The notes beneath the pieces are model-generated. The model was given only the letters and a program-made list of their open reading frames with translations, did not search any database and was not told the DNA's origin. A stretch of DNA of 64,000 bases from Byssothecium circinans (taxonomy: Eukaryota > Ascomycota > Dothideomycetes > Pleosporales > Massarinaceae). The position numbers and the translations under genes are program-made. Positions 44,553 to 56,900 of this stretch are shown piece after piece. How positions within the stretch are numbered: the first letter of the stretch is position 1; each line of letters opens with the position of its first letter. The stretch is taken from positions 207,468 through 271,467 of the forward strand of contig ML977017.1 of assembly GCA_010015675.1 (NCBI GenBank), given 5' to 3'.

Positions 44553-47500
44553 TCATCCAGTGATGTCGACCATACTATCGGGCTGCTTACGTTGTATCAC
44601 GCCGAGCTCAAGAAGGCGCTTCCAGACATCATCTTTGACGAGGATGCGCGACTTGTCGAAAGTAAGGCCATCGAGCTCTCGTAGGTTGACGCAGAGGTTA
44701 GCAAGCATCATCTCAGTCACTCGTCTCCGTATCCTTGTCTCGCCGTCTAGACGGGAGAGGTATTGCTGGTCTACATCCGCATCACCACTGGGAAGAACGA
44801 AGCGGTCTGTGGCTTGCTCGTCCGAAGGCTTTTGTCTAAGTGACATGATGCGGTTCTCAGAAGCTGGAGGGTAGAAGCGCATCGTGACAGGATTCTCTCG
44901 CCAGTCCAATTTCGATAGAGTACCGAGCTTTCCCAAGACCATGGCATTCGCGCGTAACCGTTCGAGCTTGTTGCCTGCTACTAGCAGCTCACTCAGCTTC
45001 TTGATATTGAGCAGTGGCCGGAGATCCCTGATGGAGTTGAAGTTCAGGTTGATTGATCGGATGTTTGGCGTCAACTGGCCAAAGTCACTCGGCAACTCCG
45101 TCAGGCCCATCGACGCAAGCTCAAGTCGTTGTAAGTTCAAGAGATGTTGAGAAATCTCCAAACCGCGGGTAGGATTGAGGGAAAGGTACAGGCATCGAAC
45201 CTCCGAATTCCGCACGAGATTGCCGACGCAAGTCTCCAAGTCAGAATCGCACTGTAGCATTTGGTCTCTCGCGGAAAATGTTCTCAAGTATCGTAGATGC
45301 TCCAGGCCAGAAACGTTGGTCAGTGAATTGCGATCAACATAAAGCGATTCAAGTCTCGGGAAATGATCGTCGACAGCAAGCAGAGTCATGTCGTTTCCGC
45401 ACAGGCGGAGGGACCTCAACGCCTTGCATTGACTTGCTGAGCCATCAATAAGCGGGAATTCGTCGAGCCGATTGTCATCTGAGATTGTTAACGATGATCT
45501 ATAGGCAACAACAGCACAGGAGCGTACCAAGATTGAGATGCTGTAGTTGCGGCAAACGATGGATGTTCCGTGCTTCATATAGTCGGTTGCCGCGAAGGTT
45601 GATATCAGTCAACGACTTTCTATAAGCTAGTCAGCAAGTATTCCAGATATGTTTTGAAGCAGCGGAACGTACAGAGTAGCGGCTGCGAAATCCACCATCT
45701 CAATCTCATTTCCTGCTACGCTGAGCTCAACGAGACCATCCAGGCGCATAACACCGTTCAGCGACCTGATGTTATTGTCGTTGGCCTTCAAGGTGCGAAG
45801 ATGAACGAGTTCACTTAGGCCGTCAAGAGTATCGATGTCGTTTCCCGAAATGTCCAAGTGTTGTAGATTCATCAAGGTAGTCCACGTTGTCAGAGCAGTG
45901 AGACGATTGTTCTGTGCTTGCAGCCTTCTCACTGTGAATGGAATGCCCTTTACTTGGTCTAAGTTGTTGTTCGACACATCGAGCTCCTCAAGTCGGTAAC
46001 AGAATTCGTCTAGACGATGTAGATTCGTGAGGTCTTTGTCGTGTAGGTCTACCTCACGCAGATCTTCCCAATACGGCTCATCGGGCTCGACGTCCTGGAG
46101 TGCTTTTACCAGCTCAGCGGTACCTAGGGCGTAGCGATCTTCCAACGCTTTGGAAAACTGGTGTCCATCGTGCTTCACTACGATCCTATCAGGAAGCTCG
46201 CACTCATCGACCTGGTTCAGCGTAAAATCGGGCAAATCGCTGAGCATGAATGTGACGTCTGCTTTTGTTGGGGACGATGGAACTAGCAACCCATCCTTCT
46301 GTGCTAAAACCGGCGCAGAGACACTCATGGAAAGTTGCATCCGATAGTTCTTGGAAGGCAAGTCTTCTAAGGTAGACATATCGCCATCATTGGAAAACAT
46401 TGCCCGGCGTGCTTTGCGACCATGTGGTAGGGTTTGGGCACTCCGAGTCTGTGCCCATCCTGTCTTCTTAACGGATTGCGGTGGATGGATGTTAGCATCA
46501 GTCCAGTGTTGAGGCGCTTTCTTTGCCGGGCTGCTTGTGTGCTGAGCTTGTGCTTCCAGATCAGCAAAATCTCGCTCTGCAATAGAAATGGTGATATCTC
46601 GAACACGACGTGTACCCGTCTCGGGGATGCCACGACCCTCAAAATATTTGATCTCATGCTCTACATCTTCCTCCTCCGACTCCGGAATCGCGGAAGTTGT
46701 CGGCACATGCTGAAGTTTCTGGGTTCCTCCTATATGCGCTTCCTGTTCACTATAAGAGGTCGCTCGTGTTTCGGTCTTCGGGAAACTCCAGGCGAAATTC
46801 GACGTCTTGGAGGGCACTGAGCTGGTATCCGTGAATGCAATTTCTCGACCTTCGCGAGTGATGGGGCGGGCTTTTTCTTGGAGCTGCTCCTCTTCTGTGT
46901 CCTCGAGGAATGTCTCCGCTGTCGCTTGCTGTCGCGTGGGAGAACCCTTGTCCATCAAGCGCTCAGCTGTCTCGTCAACAGTGAGATCAGGTATGTTGCC
47001 AAATGGGTCATCTTCACTTTCATTCGTGGCGCTGTGCTCTTCGATTGGACGGTGTTCCTTTGAAGGGCTCTTCTGGCGGACCCAGGTCTTGGTCGAAGGA
47101 TCAAAGCTCATACCTGCAACCTCATTTGGAATCAAATGTGCGACAGCTTCAGGCGCCAATGTAGCAACATGATCCGATCGTCGTGATGTATTGGTAGCTA
47201 CTGTTTGCCCCATTGACGAAGACGTTGAAGGGTGTGTACCAATAGTCCTTGGCTGTGAGCTGTTCCGGTCTTCGTCGTTTGGCTGATTTTGTTTGAGCCT
47301 GTTTCGGTTGTCGGTGATGCGAATGTCATCCTGCTCAACAATTATACTATCGTCCTCGGGCGCCGGGGGGGGCCTCATGCGAGAGAATCGTAATGAACGG
47401 AAAGATGAACCCAATACGTCATCCGACTCTTGCTCTTGATATTTACGCAAATGGCTCATGACTGCTGGATCCAAATCGCGTTTGTTCGGCTCCTTCCACG

Positions 47501-49982
47501 CAGAGAATCGTCCTTCACGACTAGGAGGCCTGTCGAACGTGAGAGATAGAGAAGAATCTGCGTTCTGGTTTGGCGCGACGAGTGATTCCGATTCCGATTC
47601 TTCAAGGCTGGCTAATCCACTTCTAGGTCGTCCCTTGGTTCGAATGAAGTTCATGATCTTCACAGCTTCGTCCAGGAAATCCTGAGTTGTGACAGACTTC
47701 TTACGGCTTTGGTCCCTCATTTGTTGCCTCTCCATGCTGAATGCAGCAACTTCGTTCGCGACAATGGTCGCGCGAGCCTCTTCTGAGGGCGCATCTGACT
47801 CGTCAGGATCTATTTGCTCTCGTATTGTATTCATCTTGGGCGAAGAGTGAATGAACGCTTCTGTAGCTTCGAGTATTTCGGCGTGGATTTCGTCCAGTCT
47901 CCTTTGACTTGGTGTTGGATTCCGGGGCCGCAGAATATGTCGTCGCGCTAGCACTTCGGGATCAGCGATGTTAATGGACTGATCGTACCTAGCGTCCTTG
48001 CGTCTGCGTCCTATTGCTGACTGGATCGCTACATGTGAGTCATTTATAGCGTTCAGACCACTGTCTTCGTCATCTTCATCCTCTTCCGCATTTTGCAACG
48101 TTCGTCGGCGCTTGGGTGTTGGGTCTTTAGAAGGTGACGTCGGCCCTCGCTTCCCTTCAGCATATTCGGTGGGCGCGTGCAAGGCTTCTTTCTGTATCGT
48201 CATTGATGAGCGTCGTCCAGCCTGTGATGACTGGCTTGCTGCCCGAAAAGGATTCGTTACACGCGTGAGGCCAGACCTCTTAGCTCTAGAAGGCTCTCGT
48301 GAGGTCGGGGAAGCATCCCAGTGGAAGTTCGTGGGCTGGTGACTCCCCGGCGGCGGTACATTCATCGAAGGGGACTCATCAGGTGCACTAAGGTCTCGAG
48401 AATCGTCGGGAGAAAGAATAGAGAAGTCATTCGAGAACTGATAAGCGTTGAAGTCGCCTTCACCGAAGGTTCCAACCCGTTGCCTTCCCGGTTGAGGTTG
48501 CTCCGTGAATTTGGAAGTGACTTCCTGCTGGACGCTGACTTCTTCAACCGATGTCAAGCGCGAGATCTTCTGGACAATCTTCGTTACCTCGTTCTTGTTC
48601 GTTTGAATGCTATTCGACGGCGTCTTGTCCGATCTGTGCTCAAGCTGGCTCAAGCGCCTCTGCAGTCGATTACTTGTGAAGGTGTCGTGGGCATCGAATA
48701 GCTTCAGAGGACTGCCAGAGCTCTTAGGTCGTTCTGGGCTCTGCAGCTTTGTATTGTCAGATCGACGCGGTGTTCTCGGTGCTTGATCATCGTCATGTCT
48801 GCGGTCCTGATCCGTCGCACGAGCGTCCAATTCTGCTTTGGGAGATGCAGCCTCGGTCCGTAGCGTACTCTGAGCTCTTTCCCTGTTTGGAGATGGACTG
48901 AGTGGCCGGGTTCGAAATGATCCATCCCTGGAGTATCCGCCTCTCCTCATCTCTACATAGCGACCGACGTCAGCAAGATCAGGAGTCCCGGCAGGGAGGT
49001 CCTCCGGGAGCGAATCATCCTGAAGTCGTGCGAAAGACGAGTCTCCACGATGTTGACTAGACGCGTTCGTCTCTGATCTAGGCTCGTGGGTTCGTATTTG
49101 CGGTGGTGTTCCAATGTGGCGTAACCGATGCGCCAGCTCCGATCCTCTAAAATCTGGAATGGGACCCGGGGTAGACCCAACTTTTAGGTTGGTGGATAAA
49201 TATACGGGACTGAAGTTCTCGTTTTCAAATTCAGTCTGCCCACTTACTGCGCGCGGCACTTCCGGGTAGTTTGCTGGCGCATCGGACGCCTCTTGCTGTG
49301 CGGCATCTTGGGTGTCCTCCATAGCCTCTTCTTCCATGACAGGCCGGCCTGAGGTGGGCCATGGAGGCGGGCTTGAAGGCATAGCACCGAGACTCTTGAG
49401 CATACCGAGCTTGCGCGAGGGCTTCTTTTCGTCGGAAGCACTACTGCTTGGCTTCTGAAACATGTTCTCCAGGCCGCTGGGCGCGAAGAGGTCTTTCTGG
49501 TCGCCGTATCCAAACTCGCCCTTTAGCAGCCTCCTCCTCCACTCTGGGGTATCATGAGACGCCTTCTCGTTCGAGCTTGACTTCTTCTGGGCTACCGTCC
49601 CGTTGTATATCATGGAGTCGAGTGACGCGGCGGAGAAGGAGCGCGAGGCGCAGCGGGAGGGGTCGATTTGCGAGGCGTCGGCGTCGGCGGATGGGGCGGG
49701 GGAGATGTTGGTGTCGCTGAGGCTGCGCTCGACCAGTGCGCTCCTGCGCTTTTGCACCTGCAGACCCTTTGCGCCCGGTCTCAGCTGGACTTCGGAGAAG
49801 GAAGCAGACGACTGGCGCATGCGGGGCAGGCGGCTTCGGGGCATCGACGGCGCGCTCTGTGTATTCTGTGAATTGTGTGTCGCGAACGGGTCTTGCGCAT
49901 CGTGTGAGGCCGCGCTCGGGGTGGGCAACGCCTGGGGAACCCACTCCTCGCTCAAGCCCTCCAACCACACGGGCTGAGCCAT
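44553..49982 (-). CDS. cdc11: Septation initiation network scaffold CDC11/Nud1-like, leucine-rich repeat protein
   Basis: Cdc11 (Nud1 in yeast, SNAD in Aspergillus) anchors the septation/mitotic-exit kinases at the spindle pole body. The model is complement(join(44553..45478,45528..45619,45673..49982)), 1775 aa. The start MAQPVWLEGLSEEWVPQ at 49982 is the conserved N-terminal motif. Introns of 53 nt (donor GTACGT) and 49 nt (GTACGC..TCAG) lie inside the repeat region and keep LRR phase (AATLKSLTDINLRGN; LQHLNLDDNRLDEF). About 1400 residues of Ser/Pro/Asp-rich disorder carry many candidate phosphosites. Then follow at least ten LRRs from about residue 1340 (LEELDVSNNNL, LQHLDISGNDIDTLDGL, LVELSVAGNEIEMVDF) to about 1660. 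The C-terminus has NLRELDGLTFDKSRILVKDD. The length is in the range of filamentous-fungal homologues. Confidence 0.9.
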
Positions 49983-50615
49983 GGTCAATGTCGATATGGT
50001 GGGTGGTCGCAAAGCGTCGCAATGGGCGGGCAGCCGTTGATGTCGGCGGAGACGTGTTGGGAGGGTACTCAATACAGATCCGCAAGCATTATGAGCAATT
50101 GAAGATATTTCCAGGCGGAGAAATGGGGCGGTTGGGGAGCAATAACGCGTCGATTGTTGGTGTGTCGGTGAGCATGGGTCAAGGATGCGTATCTCGATGG
50201 TGGCAGGGTACCGGCGGTCTGACGTGCGTCGTGCGTTGGCAGGGCAACGGGCCAACGGGAACATGAACATCAATGAGACCCTCTCACCGCGCCGGCAATC
50301 CAGCCCTTCACCGTGGGTTTACGAAGCCGACACTTGACATTTGGGTCCGTTTGCTTGCTTTCTCGCTTTATTTCTATTCTGTAGTGGAAGCGACGACTGC
50401 CTCGTCATGCACCCCCCCACACCGCTCTCGTTCCCCCCTTCACCACCCCGCAGACCCAGACCACGATACCTATCGATAGACGGCAGATCTTCACACGGCC
50501 CTTCGCTCGAACTGACCACATCTTGACCCGACGATCAGAAAGGATAGTGTCGACCACAGCCCTACGCCACTCCACCAGCGTACCGACCGTATCCACTTCG
50601 CCCGTCACCACCATC
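49983..50615. promoter_or_regulatory. Divergent promoter region CDC11 / uncharacterised gene
   Basis: 633 bp between divergent start codons. The open frame of CDC11 continues upstream to 50273 but adds no conserved residues, so it is probably 5' UTR. A TTG-started extension of the plus-strand gene (50523) is also not credible. Confidence 0.45.
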
Positions 50616-52907
50616 ATGAAGCGGTGGCGCGAGGAGCTCCCCCCGAACCTCGACTCCGACTGCTTGGAGATAGCCCCCGAAAACCTCCTCGAAACCATCT
50701 CCGACGACCACTACGATCCCGTGCGGCAGGCGGCAAAGCGGCGGCGGATCGAGAAAATTGCGACCGAGTATTTGAAAGGCAAGGTCCCTTTCATCGCATC
50801 GGCGAAACTTCGAGGGCCATTCGACAAGGGCTGGCGAAATCCTTGGACGTCGGAAGAGAAGGCTGCGCCGGTGCAGACGGCTGGATACAATCAGGATGGA
50901 ATACGTACAAGAAGCCAGATAGGAGAGCGGCTGTCGCCCGAGAATTCACGAGGGATTGACTCTGAACCCTTCTCTCCCGAACCCGAGGACGTTCCAATGA
51001 CCCAAGACGATGCCCCATTGAGCATCCCCGACGCCCGGCGAGACGACTCGGGCCCGACCGAGTTCTTCAGCTTGGATGCAGACCCGTCCGTAACCTACGA
51101 TACATCGGAGCACAATCCGTTTTGGCTACGGCGGCACCCGTCAAGCGGCGCAGACTTCGCCCAGTCCCGCGTTGGCCATGTCGACCCTTCGCCCACTCGC
51201 TCTCGGGATGGCAACCAACCTATAGATGGCAACGGCGGAGTGCGACTGGCACCGTCCAAGTTCCCATTAGGGTTGAGTTGCTCGTCCCCAATACTACCTG
51301 CTGTACCCAGCATCCCTTGGAAATCAAGTGCTTCTGAGTCGATTGCCATATCGTCTCCGGTCAATGCTCTCCCAGTGGCGAGCAGGCTCACTTCGGCCGC
51401 GAAGAAGACATTGTCTAGTCAATCGAGCAAAGGCGACCAAGTAAACAAAAAGAAAGATCCCCTAATTCCTCAGCCGCCACCTGCCACACCAAACCCCATA
51501 CCCGTACCGACCACCGTGCAAGTACCCACAACAGGCCTCAATACCACGGCACTGCAATGTGCACAGGAGCCAAATAACTCAACCCTTCCACCCCAGGTAG
51601 ATGTTGGCTCCACGCCGCTCGTCCCAGCTACGGATCGAGTGACTCACATGCCGCCTCCGCCTTCATTCACGCCTATCAATGCCGGAACTCTTCGCAGCTC
51701 ACAGATAGCCACACCCACTTCGTCAATTATATATCTGCAGAATGCTCCTCCATCAATCCTGGAAGGACATCTTGCTGCGACCCAGCTTGCTCTGAGCGCC
51801 GTTCAAACCGCCAAGGCTGCAAGGAGCGCTCGTCGACCGTCGAGGGAAGATATTCAGGCATCGGCGGAGAAATGCGATGAAGTGGTGCGCGACCCCATTG
51901 CGCAACCAAAGAGTAAAAGAAAGAAGCATACCACAAAAACTCCTGGTCCCAATCTTGTGGCCTCGCCCGCGCTCAACGCTTCTACCGGCTTCATGTATCG
52001 TAGGGTCGGAGAAGTAGCATCAAAGGCAAAAAGCGCAAAGAACTCTAAGCCACAAGCTATGGCCTTTGATTCGTCACCCGCAATGCTCAATACTCCAAAG
52101 ACGGGCGATGCTGCACCCCAAGTTTCACAGCAAGAGCTGACTCTGGTTGGAGGAGGCAGGGCCCGCCGTGATATTTATGAAGTACCAGAAGAGTCTTCCG
52201 ACGGCATCGAGCCTCAACAAAGCTTCAGATCTGGTCAACAGTCCAACCTGTCCACACAAGCGGCGATATTACGGGCCCACCAAGATTTCCAGGAGAGCAC
52301 GATTCCCTCCGCAACGGTGGAGACTCCTCGCGCTTCTCTACCATCCCCAGACGACACGCCACAGCCAGACCGTTCCGAGCCCAGTGTCGCCTTTACCGCC
52401 TTTTCTGCTTTCAATGCACAGTTGGACAAGCAGCATCCACCAGATAGCGTAATACAGGATCTACAGCCGGTCAACACGCAGGATCTCTTCGCAGCTGTAT
52501 CGCCCTTTTCGTTCAGCACGGTCAAGAAGAAACCTTCCAAGTCACTAGGGAGCAGCCTCAGGTTCGCCGTGTTTCCGAGCAGCGGGCACAACGGCCACAC
52601 AGAGGCGGACATCGGTGTTGGACATCCTACATATTCCAACCGCGTCCCGCTAAAGGACAGCAATGCTAGAAGCCCTACGCCTTCCGACCGTATGCCACTA
52701 GGCGACAGCAATGCGACACTATCTTTCCTGGGTATGGCGTCCGAGAAAGGATCTCAAGAGTCAGGAGAGTTATCCTTTATACAGATGACGAGGCAAGAAG
52801 TGGAGCTTCCTCAGTTAGACTTTGGGAACTCGCTGGGCAACTTTGAACCCAACGGCGACCTGAATCTTACAGACCGCTTCCTACAGCAATTGCACGAGTT
52901 GAGGTGA
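50616..52907 (+). CDS. Conserved fungal protein of unknown function
   Basis: Single exon, 763 aa. The start is ATG 50616 (MKRWREELPPNLDSD); a TTG 93 nt upstream is in frame but unlikely. The N-terminal 90 residues look conserved: KRRRIEKIATEYLKGKVPFI followed by KLRGPFDKGWRNPW, basic and aromatic, perhaps a DNA- or nuclear-pore-facing motif. Everything after is Ser/Pro/Gln disorder with a KRKKHTTK cluster (possible nuclear signal) and two RVPLKDSN/RMPLGDSN repeats at about 52.65 and 52.70 kb. The last residues, LNLTDRFLQQLHELR, form a short helix. I recall similar N-termini in other fungal hypothetical proteins but no experimental function. It is divergent from CDC11. Confidence 0.75.
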   Translation: MKRWREELPPNLDSDCLEIAPENLLETISDDHYDPVRQAAKRRRIEKIATEYLKGKVPFIASAKLRGPFDKGWRNPWTSEEKAAPVQTAGYNQDGIRTRSQIGERLSPENSRGIDSEPFSPEPEDVPMTQDDAPLSIPDARRDDSGPTEFFSLDADPSVTYDTSEHNPFWLRRHPSSGADFAQSRVGHVDPSPTRSRDGNQPIDGNGGVRLAPSKFPLGLSCSSPILPAVPSIPWKSSASESIAISSPVNALPVASRLTSAAKKTLSSQSSKGDQVNKKKDPLIPQPPPATPNPIPVPTTVQVPTTGLNTTALQCAQEPNNSTLPPQVDVGSTPLVPATDRVTHMPPPPSFTPINAGTLRSSQIATPTSSIIYLQNAPPSILEGHLAATQLALSAVQTAKAARSARRPSREDIQASAEKCDEVVRDPIAQPKSKRKKHTTKTPGPNLVASPALNASTGFMYRRVGEVASKAKSAKNSKPQAMAFDSSPAMLNTPKTGDAAPQVSQQELTLVGGGRARRDIYEVPEESSDGIEPQQSFRSGQQSNLSTQAAILRAHQDFQESTIPSATVETPRASLPSPDDTPQPDRSEPSVAFTAFSAFNAQLDKQHPPDSVIQDLQPVNTQDLFAAVSPFSFSTVKKKPSKSLGSSLRFAVFPSSGHNGHTEADIGVGHPTYSNRVPLKDSNARSPTPSDRMPLGDSNATLSFLGMASEKGSQESGELSFIQMTRQEVELPQLDFGNSLGNFEPNGDLNLTDRFLQQLHELR

Positions 52908-53939
52908 CGATTCTACTCCGGGTATCATTATCACTATATGGCTACACGTGGCTTATCTGGCGTCATGGATACATTGAGGCAGCCCCTGTCGCCGTTGTGG
53001 TGGAAGGGCACGTTGCCGAGCGATTGGACGATAATGGCCAATGTCCAAACTGCCCTGCATAGCTGTTGCAGAGACGTAATGGCTGTCATGTCTCGGACCT
53101 TCACCAGCGGGCAGGCATTCCTCGACGGATGCGCGGCACGCTTTGAATACTGGTACAGCTGAAAATTGGGGGGCTTGGATGTACCCATGAGTCGTTGCTG
53201 AGGACATGTACAACAAGGTTTTGCTTAGATCAGTGCATGTATTTGGATAAAAGAATCACATGAAGTCTTGGAGAGCCTGCGCCTCCAATGAATAGGTCGA
53301 TGTGCTTCACGTTGTGCGAAACGATTGTGGACGTGATGTTTTCTTTTGCATGGATGGATCCACGAATGTTTGAGTACCTGTGAGAGTCGATGTATGTGCA
53401 CGGACGCGCCTTCTGCGATAGGGCCGGGCTTGGCGGGCACCTTCTTCCGGCAGCGCTTCCCTGTATGATGTCTCTCTTGCCCAACGACCGCACAGTCGCA
53501 AACCACTGTCGGAGAGACAGGCGAGAGTCAGTGTACAGCAGGCGGGCAGAGGCGCAAATATAAACAAACCGCTGTCACCGACCTTCACTCTCGCCCATTC
53601 CCGTGTCGGCTTCCAGCAGCCCAGGCGCATCATTTTCCGACAGCCAGACGTCATCGCTCAGGCTCGCTTCTGCAATATCTCTGCGCCACTCGCTGCCAGG
53701 CCAGGCCTTGCCTTGCCTTGTCAAGACTCCAGTCTTTGCCCACACAACTTCACGTGCACCTCTCGCTGGCCCAGCAACAATCTGCGCTCGCCGCCGTCCA
53801 GCCTGTACCTGCCCTCGCGACCTAGCCAGCAGTGCCCGCGCCCGTCAGCGTCTCCGGTTCAGACACGCGTCGGCTAGATCCCGCTGTGCCCGCGAATCTG
53901 CCCAACGACCGCCGCCCAATTTGTCCACATGTTTCCTCC
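52908..53939. other. Intergenic: 3' region and 5' region of KCS1
   Basis: No gene recognised. The open frame of KCS1 extends upstream to a GTG at 53832, but the first ATG in frame is 53940. Confidence 0.45.
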
Positions 53940-56900
53940 ATGTCACCTCCCTCCAACGTCCCGCAACGGCCCTCGCCCCCTGCATCGGTGAGGTCAAATA
54001 CCCCCGGCCACGATGAAGGGGAGCCATCCTCCCCGTCGCCCGGTCGCAGTCTGCCGCCCAAAAGCCTCTCCCAGACAGGGCGCTCTAGGACGGTGCCTCT
54101 GGCTCTGAATCCTCTCTGGACGCCCTCTGTCGATCGTCCCCAGCTGTCGGAGCGTGACAGCATTTTTGCGACCACGTACCTGGCGTCGGACAGTCCAGCC
54201 TCCTCCCCGCGATCAACCACTCGAACCATTCGCCCACACGACAATGCCTCCGACGATGGCAGCTCAGATACGGCAATCGCTGAGTCTAGCCCGCGGAGAC
54301 TGACGGACGCTCCTGCTCATCGTCGGGAGCATCCTCGTCAACGCCCCTCTGCACAAAGAGACCACCACGGCTTGCTTTCGACACAATTCAAGCCCAACAA
54401 CACGCCCAATCCCGGTATGACTTCTGACGAGACTCGCGAGAGCCCTCCTCCATTCATGAGTCCCGCCGACTCGCCTCTCCATCGACCAACCACTCCCCCA
54501 CATGCTGTACGGACCGCTGCGCCGCTAGATGACGACCTGGTAGGATCCGAGGAAAGGATTAGGAACCGGCTGTGGCGAGAAGGAAAGGGCGAGCCCTATC
54601 TTCCCCACAAGGGAGCCCCGCACAATCTTGTAAGAGCTGGTCATGTGGATAAGAAGATCGAGGCAACATTGGCCAAGGTGGAGCCGCCAACTGCTGCAAG
54701 GAGCAGGAAGGCAAGCCACTATCTGCGAGTCTTCAAAGAAAATGACGCGGCAGAGGAGCAGAAGAAGCGTGAAGGTCGTGTAAAAGACCGTCGGCCCGCC
54801 GACAAGACGTTGCCCACTCATCCAGAAGAGGTGCCCGTCAGGTCGGACAAGAGCGCTCTATCAGAGCAATTGCAACAACCATCGCGCCCTTCGTCGGCAG
54901 CGCCATCGCCAGCATCCGGTCCAATCGAGGCATACTTTGACCGTATTCCGACCTCTGGCCCCGAAGAAAGTGTCTCCCAATTGTCGGCGGACGAGCCCAG
55001 TTACAAGCATAAAATTCCAGACGGGCTTCTCGACGAGATACGGAACTTTCCCAACCTTACCCCCGGTGCCGAGCGAGGATCTTCGTTTTCAAAAAGTCTG
55101 CCTACCGCTGCCGCCCAAAAACTGCGCGCCTATAGTCAAAAGGGGAGGCCATATGGCCGTGAACGCGATGCTACAGATTACTTCCAGATCCCGCACGATG
55201 ATGCTGCACAGCCATCGCCAGATTCGGAAGAAGAGGACTCCGAGCGGGAGTTGATTTCTTCAGCACTCTACTTCCCCCACCGTCAATTGAAGTCGCCTGA
55301 AGAGACACCTCCAGCAGAACACAATCGGCAAGCAGAGGTTGAAGCCATTCGGAAACGCAGCTCAATAAGCGCAGGCAAAGGTACCGTGCGAGGAGACAAG
55401 GAAGAGGCGGGAAAGATTCCGCAAAAAGTAGAAATTTCTCTACAATCCCAAGATACAAATTCATGCCTGCATGGTGATATCGCAACCAACACTTCTCTCA
55501 AACAGGATGTCGGCGGATTTCCGCCCCCTGCAACCGTTGAAGCGACCACTTCAGCTGAGTCTGATTATGAGTCGCTGGCGGAATCATCACATTCACTATA
55601 TGAGTCTGAGTCCAGTGCAACTGAAGATCTAGGCACTACACCGAAGGCAACACCATCGAAGAAAAAGACACAAAGTTTGGCAGCTACTCAACCACCGGCA
55701 CCACTAGGTGCGGTAGAACTGAAGCCCTACGACCACCAGGTTGGTGGTCACACAACGGTCTACCGCTTTTCAAGACGCGCGGTTTGTAAGCAGCTTAACA
55801 ACCGAGAAAATGAATTCTATGAAACTGTCGAACGAAACCATCCGGAGCTACTTGAATTCCTTCCCAGGTACGATTATCCACTACATTCGGTAGTTTTGAA
55901 GCTGAGACATCGGCGAAGTTCCATTCCGTCAATTCGGTATCCATCCCTCTTTCATCAACTCTGCTAACGTTATGCTATCTCTCTAGGTACATCGGTGTTC
56001 TGAATGTCACATATCGCAAGGCTCCGAAGAAGAAGAGGACACAGAAAGATAAGATCAAAGCCGATGCTACTAACTCAGGCTCTGCTGCTCAAATCGACGC
56101 TGATCCGTCAACTTCGAGGCAAGAATCGAGCCAGAGTGGAAACGGCGAGAGTCAACCTCGGATGGTTAGCCATTCTCAGCAGTCCATGCCTATACCGGAG
56201 GTCATTTTCGAAAACAATCGGCACATTATCCCTGATAACCTCTTTCAGGTGCCACCTCGATCCGCTACGCCAGACCCATGGAACCGTGGTGCATCCTTTT
56301 CCTCACAATTCCACCGTCGAAATCAGAGCGATGTGGGGCTTTCATCTGAGCAGAGAACTTCCCGGCCACCACTGCAGCATCAAAGCAGCTGGGGTGTCAC
56401 CACTATCAACAGAAAGCTCCAAGAAGAGGTGCTACGGCAGGTCTTCGCTCCTCCACCTATCCATCACCGGCATCGTCATCATCATCATGGTATACCTGCA
56501 CGTTTGTCAAAGGCAGAGTCTCAAAGTATTGTTGGGTCTGCACCATCAATGCGAAGGAACAGTACCGACGTTTCCAAGTCGGTCATCCATGAGGAGGGCT
56601 CGCCACGGAAGGCGGTGCTCAAAGCTGAGGCTCATCGACATAATCCTAGTTCCAGTGGAAGTCTGCCAGACAACACCGGCGATAGCACGAGCGAATTGAA
56701 GGTGCCACCTGCAACCCTGTCACGTCGCCGCCACTCTGGCGGTGGCCTGACGCGCAGACCGTGCGGCGTTGACTCGGACAAAAGATCTAACCTAGAATTC
56801 TACGAGGAGGAAGGTTATGGAGGCGATGGGGAAGAGGAGGTCTTTGCTATGGACGAAGATCGCACTTTGTCATCGTACGATAGGAGTAATTTGGCGCCTC

